Shown: positions 1-8,741, counted from the stretch's first letter. The stretch: 64,000 nt of DNA from CBDDLD01 sp965230605 (GCA_965230605.1 CBDDLD010000004.1:1612001-1676000), one strand, 5' to 3'. The notes: a model not told the origin generated them from the sequence alone. Program-made: numbers and translations.

Positions 1-172
1 TAAAATAAAACGTATCTTTAATACACTGGTTGGTACAAAAGATACTTTGGTGATGAGCTGCGGCACAGGTATAACAGCTTGCGTTTCGGCTTTAGCAGCC
101 ACCATTGGAGGTTATAAGGATATCATCGTGTACGATGGATCGTGGACCGAATATGGAACATTAACAAATTGA
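1..172 (+). CDS. Sulfurtransferase (rhodanese-type), C-terminal fragment
   Basis: The reading frame is open from the window edge and ends at the TGA at 170-172, so only about 56 C-terminal residues are visible. They contain SCGTGITAC, which matches the active-site loop of tandem-rhodanese 3-mercaptopyruvate/thiosulfate sulfurtransferases (CGSGVTA-type, catalytic Cys first). They end with VYDGSWTEYG, the hallmark C-terminal motif of that family. Enzymes of this family transfer sulfur to thiol acceptors or cyanide. The next gene starts 6 bases after the stop, so they are probably co-transcribed. The 5' end lies outside the window. The family call is firm; the physiological donor is unknown. Confidence 0.85.
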   Translation, partial: KIKRIFNTLVGTKDTLVMSCGTGITACVSALAATIGGYKDIIVYDGSWTEYGTLTN

Positions 173-177
173 ATTTT

Positions 178-507
178 ATGAAACGAGTAGATTGGACCAG
201 AGATGAACTCATTGCATATATCTTATTGTATGCAGCACATTCAGATTTTAAAGAATCTAACCATGAACGCAATGTGATCATATCTAAAGTGGATATGCAG
301 ACCTTTCAAGATGTTCATGATGAATTTGATGGTGATAATGATTATCAGGGCTTGCAGAAAATTATTGCTGGATTAAGACAACATAATTACTCTGAGGAAG
401 ATATAGATCTATTGATAGCAGATATCAAAGTACTATTCTTCTCTGATGGCGAGTTCGATGTTACCGAACAAAATATGCTAATGTTTTTAAAGCGGATTTT
501 TAAATAA
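178..507 (+). CDS. TerB-like small helical protein
   Basis: This is an acidic, all-helical protein of 109 residues. I chose the ATG at 178, which follows the upstream stop by 6 bases; an in-frame ATG at 142 would overlap the sulfurtransferase gene. The pattern (DELIAYILLYAAHSD near the N-terminus, then a segment rich in Asp/Glu, and SDGEFDVTEQ near the C-terminus) resembles TerB/tellurite-resistance-type helical bundles, which carry paired acidic residues and a 'D-G-x-x-x-x-E' motif. The stop is separated by one base from the next start, so it belongs to the operon running to 2499. The role is unknown and the TerB assignment is tentative. Confidence 0.6.
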   Translation: MKRVDWTRDELIAYILLYAAHSDFKESNHERNVIISKVDMQTFQDVHDEFDGDNDYQGLQKIIAGLRQHNYSEEDIDLLIADIKVLFFSDGEFDVTEQNMLMFLKRIFK

Positions 508-508
508 T

Positions 509-1339
509 ATGCTAAAACTTTCTTTAGATGCTATTCTAAGCAACATCAATAATCAGAAGACGTTTCATGCAGTATGTGATGATTATTCCTTTTCTATTAA
601 AATAGATGATTATGTGCATTATGTATGTGGGGCTGTTCATGACGGGCGCCAATTTCGAACCTCACTTTGGGAGAACTGCCTACATTCTGAGTATGACCGT
701 TGGTATGAAGAAGACCCAGAAACCAAACAAATGGTAATTTCTCATCCTATAGTGATAGCCGGAAGAGATTCTAGATTTGAATACGATTTAAATAGAGACC
801 CAGAGAATGCTGTTTTTGATACAGCTTGGGGGAAACAACTATGGAAAGTACCACTAAGTAGCGAAGAAAAGGCATTAAGTCTTAGAAAGCACAGCAATTT
901 TTACAAAGTGGTACATGCATTAATTCAAAAGCTGGAAACTATCCACGGTGCTTGTATAGTGTATGATATGCATAGTTACAACTGGCAACGTTGGGATAGG
1001 GAAGTGCCCACATGGAACTTAGGGACATCCAATGTAGATAATGACCGTTTTGGTGCTACTGTGGAAGTATGGCGAAAGTCTCTTGAAGATTTACAGTTGC
1101 CAAATGGTATTAAACAAACTGCAGCTATTAATGACACGTTTCAGGGCAATGGCTATTTTTTAAAATATATTACTCAGAATTTCAAAAATACTTTAGTTTT
1201 GGCAACCGAAATTGCGAAGGTGTATTGTGAAGAATATGAACAGATCATATTTCCGGAGGTGGTTTCTGCAGTTGAAAATGAATTAAGAAAACGTATTCCA
1301 GCACATGCAGCGGAATTCTATAATACTTTTGCTAAATAA
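509..1339 (+). CDS. N-formylglutamate amidohydrolase family protein
   Basis: This 276-residue cytoplasmic protein has the hallmarks of the N-formylglutamate amidohydrolase family: VHDGRQF near residue 43, an acidic R-D-S-R-F-E-Y-D-L-N-R stretch around 86-97, and VYDMHSYN near 151-158. These are the usual Zn-binding and catalytic His/Asp segments. The family hydrolyses formylated or acylated glutamate. In flavobacteria, however, it sits beside the QEGLA-motif protein and often an ATP-grasp enzyme, which suggests trimming of a peptide or conjugated amino acid rather than histidine degradation; no hut genes are nearby. The stop codon shares one base with the ATG of the next gene (TAATG), indicating translational coupling. 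The family call is good; the substrate is inferred only as a class. Confidence 0.8.
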   Translation: MLKLSLDAILSNINNQKTFHAVCDDYSFSIKIDDYVHYVCGAVHDGRQFRTSLWENCLHSEYDRWYEEDPETKQMVISHPIVIAGRDSRFEYDLNRDPENAVFDTAWGKQLWKVPLSSEEKALSLRKHSNFYKVVHALIQKLETIHGACIVYDMHSYNWQRWDREVPTWNLGTSNVDNDRFGATVEVWRKSLEDLQLPNGIKQTAAINDTFQGNGYFLKYITQNFKNTLVLATEIAKVYCEEYEQIIFPEVVSAVENELRKRIPAHAAEFYNTFAK

Positions 1340-2499
1340 TGGCATTTATAAAGACAACAGAAGAGTTTCAGAGCTTGTTTGATATCGATTCTAACCTTAA
1401 CCGATTGGTAAAGAATATAGAGCTGCTTAACTATATCAACCCCCTGAACATAGAAAATGAAAGAAAACGATTTTATTCAGCAAAGTATAACTATAACCCC
1501 AAGTTTAAATATCCTAAGATAAAGTTCAACGGTTATAAATTGCATCGGTTGTTTTTTTCACAGCGTTTAGAACGTATAGAGGACGATGTAGTTAGACAGT
1601 TGTATGAGGATATCATATATGAGTATTCTGGCCTTATTGAATGTATTGAAACTATAGGGAAGGATAGAAAGTTTTATTATAACAGTCTTAAAAGTTTTGG
1701 AACACCTACCGAACGTGATATAGATAATGCTAAATTTATTCTTCGCTTTGATGATTCTGAATTTAAAGAAGAGATGCTTCCTTTATATGATGTCTATGAA
1801 GCAAAGGCACATTTTGAAGAGTTTTCTAAACGCTACAGCTTTGACTATAACATTAAATTATCTACTAATATTTCTGCTGCAGCTATGGTGCTAAACAATA
1901 CACAAACTTTAGTTCTAAGAAAACACCATAAATACAGTAAAAATCAACTTAAAGTATTGTCTAATCATGAAATAGGAGTGCATTTAGTGACCACGTTTAA
2001 TGCTGTAGAACAACCTTTAAAAGTATTCTCAAATGGGTTTCCAAATAATGTGGAAACACAAGAAGGCTTAGCTGTGTATTCTGAATTTATGAGTGGATGC
2101 TTAACTATAGAACGACTCAAAGAATTATCATTTAGAGTTATCGCTGTAGATAGTTTGGCAAAGGGTTATAGTTTTTCAGATACATTTGACCTATTACATA
2201 GCCAATATAAATTAAACAGAGATAAAGCATTTGCTATAACACTTAGGGTGCATAGAGGCGGTGGTTTTACTAAAGATCACCTATACTTATCCGGGTTACG
2301 AAAGGTATATCAATATGCCAACGCTGACGAAGATTTAGGGTTGCTTCTTACAGGTAAAGTAAGTCAGGACTATATTCCTACCATTAATCGCTTAATGGAC
2401 TTAGGATTGGCGATAAAGCCAAAATATTATACAGACTCTTATGCATCTAACGATAATATAGACAGTAACTTGGAGTTTATTTTAAAGAGTTTAAAATAA
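1339..2499 (+). CDS. QEGLA-motif protein (DUF1704, MATCAP-like zinc carboxypeptidase)
   Basis: This 386-residue protein carries NHEIGVH at 209-215, which gives an HExxxH zinc site (H210, E211, H215). It also has the family-defining QEGLA at 241-245, with E242 as the likely third ligand. This is the DUF1704 'flavohemoglobin expression-modulating QEGLA motif' family. Its animal members (MATCAP) are metallopeptidases that remove the C-terminal tyrosine of tubulin, so a carboxypeptidase role is reasonable here. There is no signal peptide, so it is cytoplasmic. It is the last gene of the operon with the amidohydrolase upstream. The ATP-grasp ligase that often accompanies these two is not seen downstream. 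The family call is secure; the substrate is unknown. Confidence 0.85.
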   Translation: MAFIKTTEEFQSLFDIDSNLNRLVKNIELLNYINPLNIENERKRFYSAKYNYNPKFKYPKIKFNGYKLHRLFFSQRLERIEDDVVRQLYEDIIYEYSGLIECIETIGKDRKFYYNSLKSFGTPTERDIDNAKFILRFDDSEFKEEMLPLYDVYEAKAHFEEFSKRYSFDYNIKLSTNISAAAMVLNNTQTLVLRKHHKYSKNQLKVLSNHEIGVHLVTTFNAVEQPLKVFSNGFPNNVETQEGLAVYSEFMSGCLTIERLKELSFRVIAVDSLAKGYSFSDTFDLLHSQYKLNRDKAFAITLRVHRGGGFTKDHLYLSGLRKVYQYANADEDLGLLLTGKVSQDYIPTINRLMDLGLAIKPKYYTDSYASNDNIDSNLEFILKSLK

Positions 2500-2634
2500 G
2501 CCTCAAAGCTTGATCTTTCTGTCTATCATCTTCTGATACTTACAACGTGTTAGACTTGCAACGCTATAAGAATTTGACTCATTCCTATCTAACTGAAGAT
2601 AGGGTCAAACTAACATAATCTCGCTTTGAGGCTT
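2498..2634 (+). ncRNA. Candidate structured RNA element after the QEGLA gene
   Basis: A perfect 12-bp inverted repeat (AAGCCTCAAAGC at 2498-2509, partner at 2623-2634) closes a segment holding three further hairpins. These are TATCA/TGATA (2524-2528 with 2534-2538), CTTA..GTGTT with AACGC..TAAG (2539-2551 with 2560-2570), and TTTGAC + CCTATCT with AGATAGG + GTCAAA (2573-2590 with 2597-2609). Together they form a cloverleaf-like four-way junction. The GTGTT/AACGC arm pairs through a G-U on the plus strand but has a C-A mismatch on the minus strand, so the plus strand is the likely RNA. It begins at the stop codon of the upstream gene. It could be a 3'UTR element, a known flavobacterial RNA family, or a palindromic repeat. 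Confidence 0.5.
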
Positions 2635-2761
2635 GCTACATACTAAGCTTAAAACCACTAACTTTAAAACTCTATTCTAAGATACTGTAAGAATTTTTCC
2701 CCTAAAACATGCAATGAGTGAATAGATCATTTAAGTAAGTGAATGAGTCATATCACTGAGT

Positions 2762-4966
2762 TTATAAATTGACATGCTTATTTTTTGGGTACTTAACAGA
2801 ATAAGAAAACTCAACTTTTCTATTCTCTCCAGATTTTAAGTACAATTCCCACTTTAACAAACCAGTTTCTGAGTTGAATTCAGAGTCACCATAGTCTTCA
2901 TCGCTAACTTTAATATACTTATTTTGAGTGATGGGGATACGATCCGCTAAATTAATTGTAACAGCGCTTACCTTGTTGTTTTTAATACTAATTTCATAGC
3001 CTTTATACACAACTCTGTTGTTACCAATAAATGTGGTCTTCTTAAAGTTGTTCAATTGCTTTCGCTTAACCACGATATTTGGGTCTACACCTAAAGATAT
3101 GATTAGGCTTTCTGTTGTAGATAGAGGATCTATGTTGGTTTTACCAGAGTAGCTTCCTTCAAAATAGACATTAGCTTCAGCTGGGAGTAAATTATATTGT
3201 TCCCAATCACTGATCTTGGCAGTTAAGAAGACATTTTCGTTAAGAACAGGAGCAGCATAGTAATCGTAATCAGCAGGAACTTTGAAGGTATTGATCTCTA
3301 TAACAGTAACGTCACCATCTGACGGAATAGAATAGTGTTTATCAATTTCAAAACGGGTGTTTGTTATACCTTGATCAATGGCAATACCCTCTACATTGGA
3401 TGGTAATGACGTGCCTTCCTTCAATTTAATGATTACTACACCGTTACGTCCACGATTACCATATATAGCCGTTGCTTTTGCATCTTTCAGAACATCAACC
3501 GAAGCTATATCACTATTTCGTAACCGTCCTACACTGCCACCTCGAACTGGAACACCATTTATAACAAACAGAGGTCCACTGTTTCCATCTATTGAAGCAG
3601 AACCTCTAAGTTGTACCATTGAATTACTTCCCGGTTGCCCTGTACTATTCGTTATATTTAATCCAGGAACTTGTCCGGCAAGTGTTTGCACAAAACTTGC
3701 GTTAGGCCTATTTTCCAATATATCGCTACTTATACTTACTGACGCTACACTAGACTTTGCTTTTGTGGTAGAGGAATATCCGGTAATAACTACTTCTTCC
3801 AAAGCATTTAAATCCTCGTTCATGGTTACATTCATTATACTTGAATGAATAGGTAGCTTTTCCGTTTGCATACCAACAAAAGAATACACAAGTTCTTTTC
3901 CGGCACTTGTTTTTATAGAGTACTTGCCATCAAAATCTGTTTGCACTCCATTTGATGTGCCATTTTCAACGACGTTAACTCCTGGTAAAGGTAAACCATC
4001 AGAAGATGCAGTGACTACACCAGAAACTGTTTTAACAAGTGGATTATACTTGTAATTATAGCGTTTTGTGGCGCGCTGTGATTGATAACTGTATGGGTTT
4101 ACAAAGTTTAAATATTTAGTGTCTAGGTTAGGCTTTAGATTATTCGTATTAGGATCCCCTGTAGATAATATCAGCTTTACATTTTCCCAATCACAACCAG
4201 AATTTTGGAATACATGAGCTTTGTACTCTAAGTTAATGGGGTTATTGATTTTATCAGCTTTTATATCATATATTGGAAACCAACCTGCGTTGCTAATATT
4301 ATAAGTAATTATTAAATCTATATTAGTAGGTGATTCACTGTGTAGCTTCAATCCAATTTCCCCGGTTTTAATATCTTCACTTACATTTAATTCAGCAAGT
4401 TGTTTGCTTATAGATGAGATTTCAGAATCAATATCAGCAATTTCAATTCTTGCACTATTGATAGCCTGATTCAACTCAGTTTTTCGAGTTCTATAATAAG
4501 CTGCAAAAGCTTTTAGCTTATCTAAATTTACCACTTCATTTTCATTGCCAAGACGCTTGTTATTTTCAATCAAGCTTAACTCTTCCTGATAACCTGCTAT
4601 AATATCATTCAAGTTCTGAATATCTTGCTGATATTGTTTGATAGCATCTTTATAATGCTGAATAGAGTCACTGTGCTTTCGCTTTGAGATGTGATTTATT
4701 CCATAGTTAATTGATAAAACGGATACTGTTTTTAACCCTGAGATTTGTATACTACTTTCATCAATATATGGCGAAAGAGCATTAAATAAGAACTCAGATT
4801 TTCCAGATTTAACATTCAAACTAACTGAACGTGTTACTTCCGCACCATCTAGATATACAGTCACTTCTTTTATTTCTGTTTGTTGCTGAAATGCAAACAT
4901 CCATCCTGAAATTATTGCTAAGCATAAACTCAACATGAACCTTTTTGAAAAAATAATTGTAGACAT
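2762..4966 (-). CDS. MuiA-family (DUF4139) protein with inserted carboxypeptidase-regulatory-like and TonB-plug domains
   Basis: This 734-residue exported protein has a signal/TM segment at about 7-27 and a DUF4140-like beta domain at 30-95. A coiled coil follows at about 100-195, then the start of DUF4139 (SNAGWFPIYDIKA near 225-237). DUF4139 is interrupted by a CarboxypepD-reg-like domain (VSGVVTASSDGLPLPGVNV, 314-332, to about 385) and a SusC-type plug (EEVVITGY at 390-397; LRGSASI and PLFVINGVPV around 453-474; IYGNRGRNGVVII at 501-513). DUF4139 resumes at about 530-734. No TonB-dependent barrel follows. MuiA-like proteins are envelope-associated and of unclear function; the plug could mediate oligomerisation or protein contacts. 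Isolated minus-strand gene. Confidence 0.8.
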   Translation of the reverse strand: MSTIIFSKRFMLSLCLAIISGWMFAFQQQTEIKEVTVYLDGAEVTRSVSLNVKSGKSEFLFNALSPYIDESSIQISGLKTVSVLSINYGINHISKRKHSDSIQHYKDAIKQYQQDIQNLNDIIAGYQEELSLIENNKRLGNENEVVNLDKLKAFAAYYRTRKTELNQAINSARIEIADIDSEISSISKQLAELNVSEDIKTGEIGLKLHSESPTNIDLIITYNISNAGWFPIYDIKADKINNPINLEYKAHVFQNSGCDWENVKLILSTGDPNTNNLKPNLDTKYLNFVNPYSYQSQRATKRYNYKYNPLVKTVSGVVTASSDGLPLPGVNVVENGTSNGVQTDFDGKYSIKTSAGKELVYSFVGMQTEKLPIHSSIMNVTMNEDLNALEEVVITGYSSTTKAKSSVASVSISSDILENRPNASFVQTLAGQVPGLNITNSTGQPGSNSMVQLRGSASIDGNSGPLFVINGVPVRGGSVGRLRNSDIASVDVLKDAKATAIYGNRGRNGVVIIKLKEGTSLPSNVEGIAIDQGITNTRFEIDKHYSIPSDGDVTVIEINTFKVPADYDYYAAPVLNENVFLTAKISDWEQYNLLPAEANVYFEGSYSGKTNIDPLSTTESLIISLGVDPNIVVKRKQLNNFKKTTFIGNNRVVYKGYEISIKNNKVSAVTINLADRIPITQNKYIKVSDEDYGDSEFNSETGLLKWELYLKSGENRKVEFSYSVKYPKNKHVNL

Positions 4967-5306
4967 AATTGTTTGTTTTTTGTTGCTACAAAACTATTTA
5001 GGGAAGTATTCTATAAAAACAAGCAATGAGTTTTTAGGAACTTATAATGAGTAAACGCTACTTGAAGTTTAGTAAAGCAATTTTATGTGCATCTCATAGA
5101 TGATTTTTACACTTTGATTGCATTAATCAATTTTTTAAGTGGCTATAACGATATTTTATAACAACTAAAGGAACATTAAATACATTTACAGTAACAAAAT
5201 AATGTGCTATTAATCAATTCAATAATTCCCCTTAATATTCTAATGAATTGACTTACAAATTTTGTTTAGGTTAAATTAGTTTTTAAGTTAGTTGTTAAAC
5301 TTAGAG
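4967..5306. other. Intergenic region with no gene found
   Basis: There are 373 bases between the divergently placed start of the MuiA gene and the end of the DCC gene at 5340, and no convincing ORF on either strand. Near the right end is a weak plus-strand promoter-like arrangement (TTG at 5248-5250, 21-base spacer, TAAATTAG at 5272-5279, one mismatch to TAnnTTTG). It lies just upstream of the hairpin terminator at 5307-5336. This could make a very short transcript. The remainder is AT-rich and shows nothing recognisable. Confidence 0.4.
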
Positions 5307-5336
5307 AAGCCCTCTACTTAATAGGAGGGCTTTTTT
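5307..5336 (+). terminator. Intrinsic terminator (plus-strand polarity)
   Basis: AAGCCCTC at 5307-5314 pairs with GAGGGCTT at 5325-5332, and the T-run of the stem end continues to 5336. The T-run is only on the plus-strand side, yet no plus-strand gene lies upstream. It may serve the minus-strand DCC gene (ending at 5340) imperfectly, or end an unannotated plus-strand transcript. Confidence 0.6.
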
Positions 5337-5339
5337 AAT

Positions 5340-5762
5340 TTAATCTAGAAATTTAGCTCTCAACTCTGGCGTTGGTATCATACATGCATCTCGCTTTCCA
5401 TACCATTTATATCGATTTCTTGCTATATAATCATAAAACCAATTTCGAATGAACGGAGGAATAATGTAAAATATGCTAAGTAAGGCATAAGGAAACCCAA
5501 GACGCCTTGCGATACGTATAGCTGCAGATGATTTATAGGTGACTCCGCGTTCTGGTGAATAGAGGAGTATAGAATCTGTCTTAGAGATATCTATATTGTA
5601 CTTCTCAATAATTTCTTTACCTGCTTCACCTTGTAATGGCGCAAACATAAAACGATCAGATGCATCACGTTTAATTACTAGCGTAACACTATTATTGCAT
5701 AAGTTGCAAACACCGTCAAATAAGATAAGTTCTTTGCCTTTAGGGAGATCTATCATATACAC
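5340..5762 (-). CDS. DCC-family thiol-disulfide oxidoreductase (DUF393)
   Basis: This 140-residue protein opens with LILFDGVCNLCNNSV, which carries the DGxCxxC motif (C19, C22) that names the DCC family. It ends with a KWYGKRDACMIPTP segment that also matches the family (W-[FY]-G-K-..-C). These thioredoxin-like proteins are inferred thiol-disulfide oxidoreductases; their partners are poorly known. It starts 22 bases downstream of the mutS2-like gene on the same strand, so both are likely one transcript. An alternative Met at residue 3 is possible. Confidence 0.85.
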   Translation of the reverse strand: MYMIDLPKGKELILFDGVCNLCNNSVTLVIKRDASDRFMFAPLQGEAGKEIIEKYNIDISKTDSILLYSPERGVTYKSSAAIRIARRLGFPYALLSIFYIIPPFIRNWFYDYIARNRYKWYGKRDACMIPTPELRAKFLD

Positions 5763-5784
5763 TACAAAGATACGGAGAAGTCTT

Positions 5785-7950
5785 CTATTTCTTAGCCTCT
5801 ACCAATTCTAATAATTCTACACTAACATTAGTCGTAAACATACCATAATTAACAACAGCTTTGTTTTTCTCAATAGAGTCTATAGTTCCTACTGCTTTAC
5901 CGTCCTGCATACGAACACGGTCACCAACTTTTAATACAGGTCTTGGTTTTACTTCTTTGACAGCTTCTTTCTTTTTCAGCTGTTTTTGTTTGCGAATGGT
6001 ATTGACTTTTTTCTCAACTTCAGCTTTTAAGCGTTTCTCTTTTTCTTTTTCAGCTTTTCGTTGTTTTTCTGTACTCCTTTTGCGTTTAGAATTCTCAATT
6101 TGTACAAGTTTGAACAATTCAGCCATTAAATCTCGTTTACGCTTATTTTGCAGGTATTTTTCAGCTAAATCATTAACCTTTTGTCCCAAGTATATTAAAC
6201 GTTGATTGCTATCATAAAGTTCTTGATAGTTTTCCAGTTTTTTCTGTACTCTAGCATTAATAGACTCTAACTTATCAACTTCTTCAAGCTTTTTTTGCTC
6301 ATTAACTTTTAAGGAGCGTTCTGTGCGCTCAAGCTTACTTCGTTCTTTTTGTAACTTGGCAATGGTCTTGTCGAATCGTACCTTACCACGCTCTATCTTC
6401 TTTTTTGATTTATTGATAAGACTAAAAGGAATACCGTTCTTCTGTGCCACTTCAAAAGTAAATGAACTTCCTGCCTGGCCAATAACTAATTTATACATAG
6501 GCTCAAGACTACGCTCATTGAAAAGCATATTGGCATTCTGCATATGTGGCAACTCATTGGCTAGAAGCTTAAGATTAGAATAATGCGTAGTTATAATACC
6601 AAATGCTTCACGCTCGTAAAATACCTCAAGAAATGTTTCTGCCAAGGCACCTCCTAATTCCGGATCACTTCCAGTTCCAAATTCGTCAATAAGAAATAAT
6701 GTTTTATCATTACACTTCCGCAAGAAGTAATTCATCTGTTTTAAGCGATAACTATAGGTAGAAAGGTGGTTTTCTATAGACTGATTATCACCGATATCGG
6801 TTAAGACCCTATCAAATATACACATGCTGCTACGTTCATGTACAGGCACTAACATGCCGCTCTGCAGCATAACTTGAATGAGTCCAACTGTTTTTAATGT
6901 AATACTTTTTCCTCCAGCATTTGGTCCAGATATAACCAGTATGCGACTATTATCATCAAGAGCAATAGTTTGCGGATATGTAACTGTACCTTCTTCTTTA
7001 TTATTTAAGTATAGAAGCGGATGGTAAGCCTCTATGAGCTGCATTGACCTATCTTGGTTTAAGTCTGGTAAAATAGCATTCATAGACCTAGCATACTTTG
7101 CTTTTGCAGCTATGACATCTATTTTGGTTAGGAAGGATTGATACTGTTGGAGCAATGGACGGTAAGGACGAATATAATCTGTTATACCTCTAAGGATCTT
7201 TATAATCTCCTCTTTCTCTTCATATTCAAGATTATTAAGTTCTCTGGAGTGTTGCAATGTAGTTTCAGGCTCTATATACACAATGCTTCCTGTTTTGCTA
7301 CCGCCCATTATAGCGCCCCTCACTTTCTTCCTGTACATTGATTTTACAGCTAATACACGCTTATTATCTACAACAGACTCTCTAATATCATCTAAATAGT
7401 CAAGGTTATGGTAGGTGCTCAGTGCACTACTAAAGCTACTATTGATCTTACTCTTTACAGTATGTATTGATTTTCTGATATCATGAAGGGCAGGTGAGGC
7501 ATCATTTTTTATATCTCCAAAACGATCAATGATATCATCCACTTCAGTAATAATGGCATTGGTAATTTCAATTTTTGAAACATAATGACATAGCTGGGGG
7601 TAATACTCTTCAAATGTTTTTAGAAACTTCAAAATTGCATTAGAAGTCGCAGAAATGGCACTAAGCTTTTGAAGGCTTTTTACTTCTAAATATGTGTTCT
7701 CTATATCCAGTAGCTTGAGTTCCTTTTCTATAGTTTCAAAACCATGATTTGGTATTCTATTATCATTATCAAATGACGACAGATACTCATCTGTATATTG
7801 AAGTTCTGATAGAAGCTCAGCAGGTTCAGAATAGGGTGCAATACTTAATGCATGCACCCTGCCAAGTGCAGTAATACAATGTTCACTGAGTTGTTGAAGC
7901 ACTGTATAGAACTCTAAATCTGATAATGTCTTTTGATGTATTGAAACCAT
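5785..7950 (-). CDS. MutS2-family ATPase lacking the Smr domain
   Basis: This 721-residue protein has the MutS core and clamp helices in the N-terminal half, a Walker A GPNAGGKS at 342-349, the Walker B region FLIDEFGTGSDP, and the ITTHYSNLK sensor motif. A long charged coiled coil follows (about 510-665). It ends with a small KOW-like beta segment (LKVGDRVRMQDGKAVGTI) rather than the ~80-residue Smr nuclease domain that completes typical MutS2 (about 780 residues). MutS2 binds branched DNA or collided ribosomes and is not part of mismatch repair. Loss of Smr would leave an ATPase without its usual nuclease. Co-directional with the DCC gene. Confidence 0.9.
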   Translation of the reverse strand: MVSIHQKTLSDLEFYTVLQQLSEHCITALGRVHALSIAPYSEPAELLSELQYTDEYLSSFDNDNRIPNHGFETIEKELKLLDIENTYLEVKSLQKLSAISATSNAILKFLKTFEEYYPQLCHYVSKIEITNAIITEVDDIIDRFGDIKNDASPALHDIRKSIHTVKSKINSSFSSALSTYHNLDYLDDIRESVVDNKRVLAVKSMYRKKVRGAIMGGSKTGSIVYIEPETTLQHSRELNNLEYEEKEEIIKILRGITDYIRPYRPLLQQYQSFLTKIDVIAAKAKYARSMNAILPDLNQDRSMQLIEAYHPLLYLNNKEEGTVTYPQTIALDDNSRILVISGPNAGGKSITLKTVGLIQVMLQSGMLVPVHERSSMCIFDRVLTDIGDNQSIENHLSTYSYRLKQMNYFLRKCNDKTLFLIDEFGTGSDPELGGALAETFLEVFYEREAFGIITTHYSNLKLLANELPHMQNANMLFNERSLEPMYKLVIGQAGSSFTFEVAQKNGIPFSLINKSKKKIERGKVRFDKTIAKLQKERSKLERTERSLKVNEQKKLEEVDKLESINARVQKKLENYQELYDSNQRLIYLGQKVNDLAEKYLQNKRKRDLMAELFKLVQIENSKRKRSTEKQRKAEKEKEKRLKAEVEKKVNTIRKQKQLKKKEAVKEVKPRPVLKVGDRVRMQDGKAVGTIDSIEKNKAVVNYGMFTTNVSVELLELVEAKK

Positions 7951-8066
7951 AATTAATTAAGCTGCTCTAAACAGCTGTGCAAAGCTATAAAATATGATTG
8001 CATAATTTTTTAAAAATTGATGCCAAAATGAATTAATGTCATAAATTAGAAAATTAATTCTTTATA

Positions 8067-8741
8067 ATGAAAGTAGACATTGCTAAAAGCTGGACGCCCT
8101 ATTTACAGCACGAGTTTGATAAGCCGTATTTTGAAGCACTTGCCAGTTTTGTAAAGACCGAATATAAAACCTATCAATGTTACCCAAAAGGGTCAGAAAT
8201 TTTTAATGCTTTTAATTACTGTAGTTTTGATGATACAAAGGTTGTAATCATTGGACAAGATCCTTATCATGGTAGGGGGCAAGCCAATGGGTTATGCTTT
8301 TCAGTAAATGACGGTATTCCTCATCCACCATCATTAATTAACATCTTTAAGGAAATTGAAGATGATTTAGGCTTTCCTTATCCAAAATCCGGGAGCCTAA
8401 TACCATGGGCTAAACAAGGCGTCTTATTATTAAATGCTACATTGACAGTTAGATCAAATACTGCAGGAAGCCATCAAAAACAGGGTTGGGAAACGTTTAC
8501 AGATGCAGTTATACAAATCATAAGCAAGCATCGTCCTCAAACAATATTCTTGTTATGGGGAGGTTTTGCTAAACAGAAAATTCGATTAATAGATCAATCA
8601 AAACACATCATTTTAAGCAGTGGACATCCGTCTCCATTAAGTGCTAACAGAGGCTATTGGTTTGGAAATAAACACTTCAGTAAAACTAACTACCAGTTGG
8701 AGCAAGCTGGGTTGGAGCCAATTGACTGGAAATTAATGTAG
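8067..8741 (+). CDS. ung: Uracil-DNA glycosylase
   Basis: This 224-residue family 1 UDG has the full length for Ung. The water-activating loop GQDPYHG lies at 63-69 (catalytic D65, H68), the uracil-binding region LCFSV at 76-80, and the minor-groove loop GHPSPLS at 186-192 (H187). It excises uracil from DNA in base-excision repair. The gene is divergent from mutS2 with a 116-base gap that must hold both promoters. Its 3' end overlaps a small minus-strand ORF. Confidence 0.97.
   Translation: MKVDIAKSWTPYLQHEFDKPYFEALASFVKTEYKTYQCYPKGSEIFNAFNYCSFDDTKVVIIGQDPYHGRGQANGLCFSVNDGIPHPPSLINIFKEIEDDLGFPYPKSGSLIPWAKQGVLLLNATLTVRSNTAGSHQKQGWETFTDAVIQIISKHRPQTIFLLWGGFAKQKIRLIDQSKHIILSSGHPSPLSANRGYWFGNKHFSKTNYQLEQAGLEPIDWKLM

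Noticed and set aside
3378..3848. Long plus-strand ORF inside the MuiA-type gene
   Set aside because: It is the antisense shadow of the plug region of a well-supported protein; it has no start context or protein-like composition.
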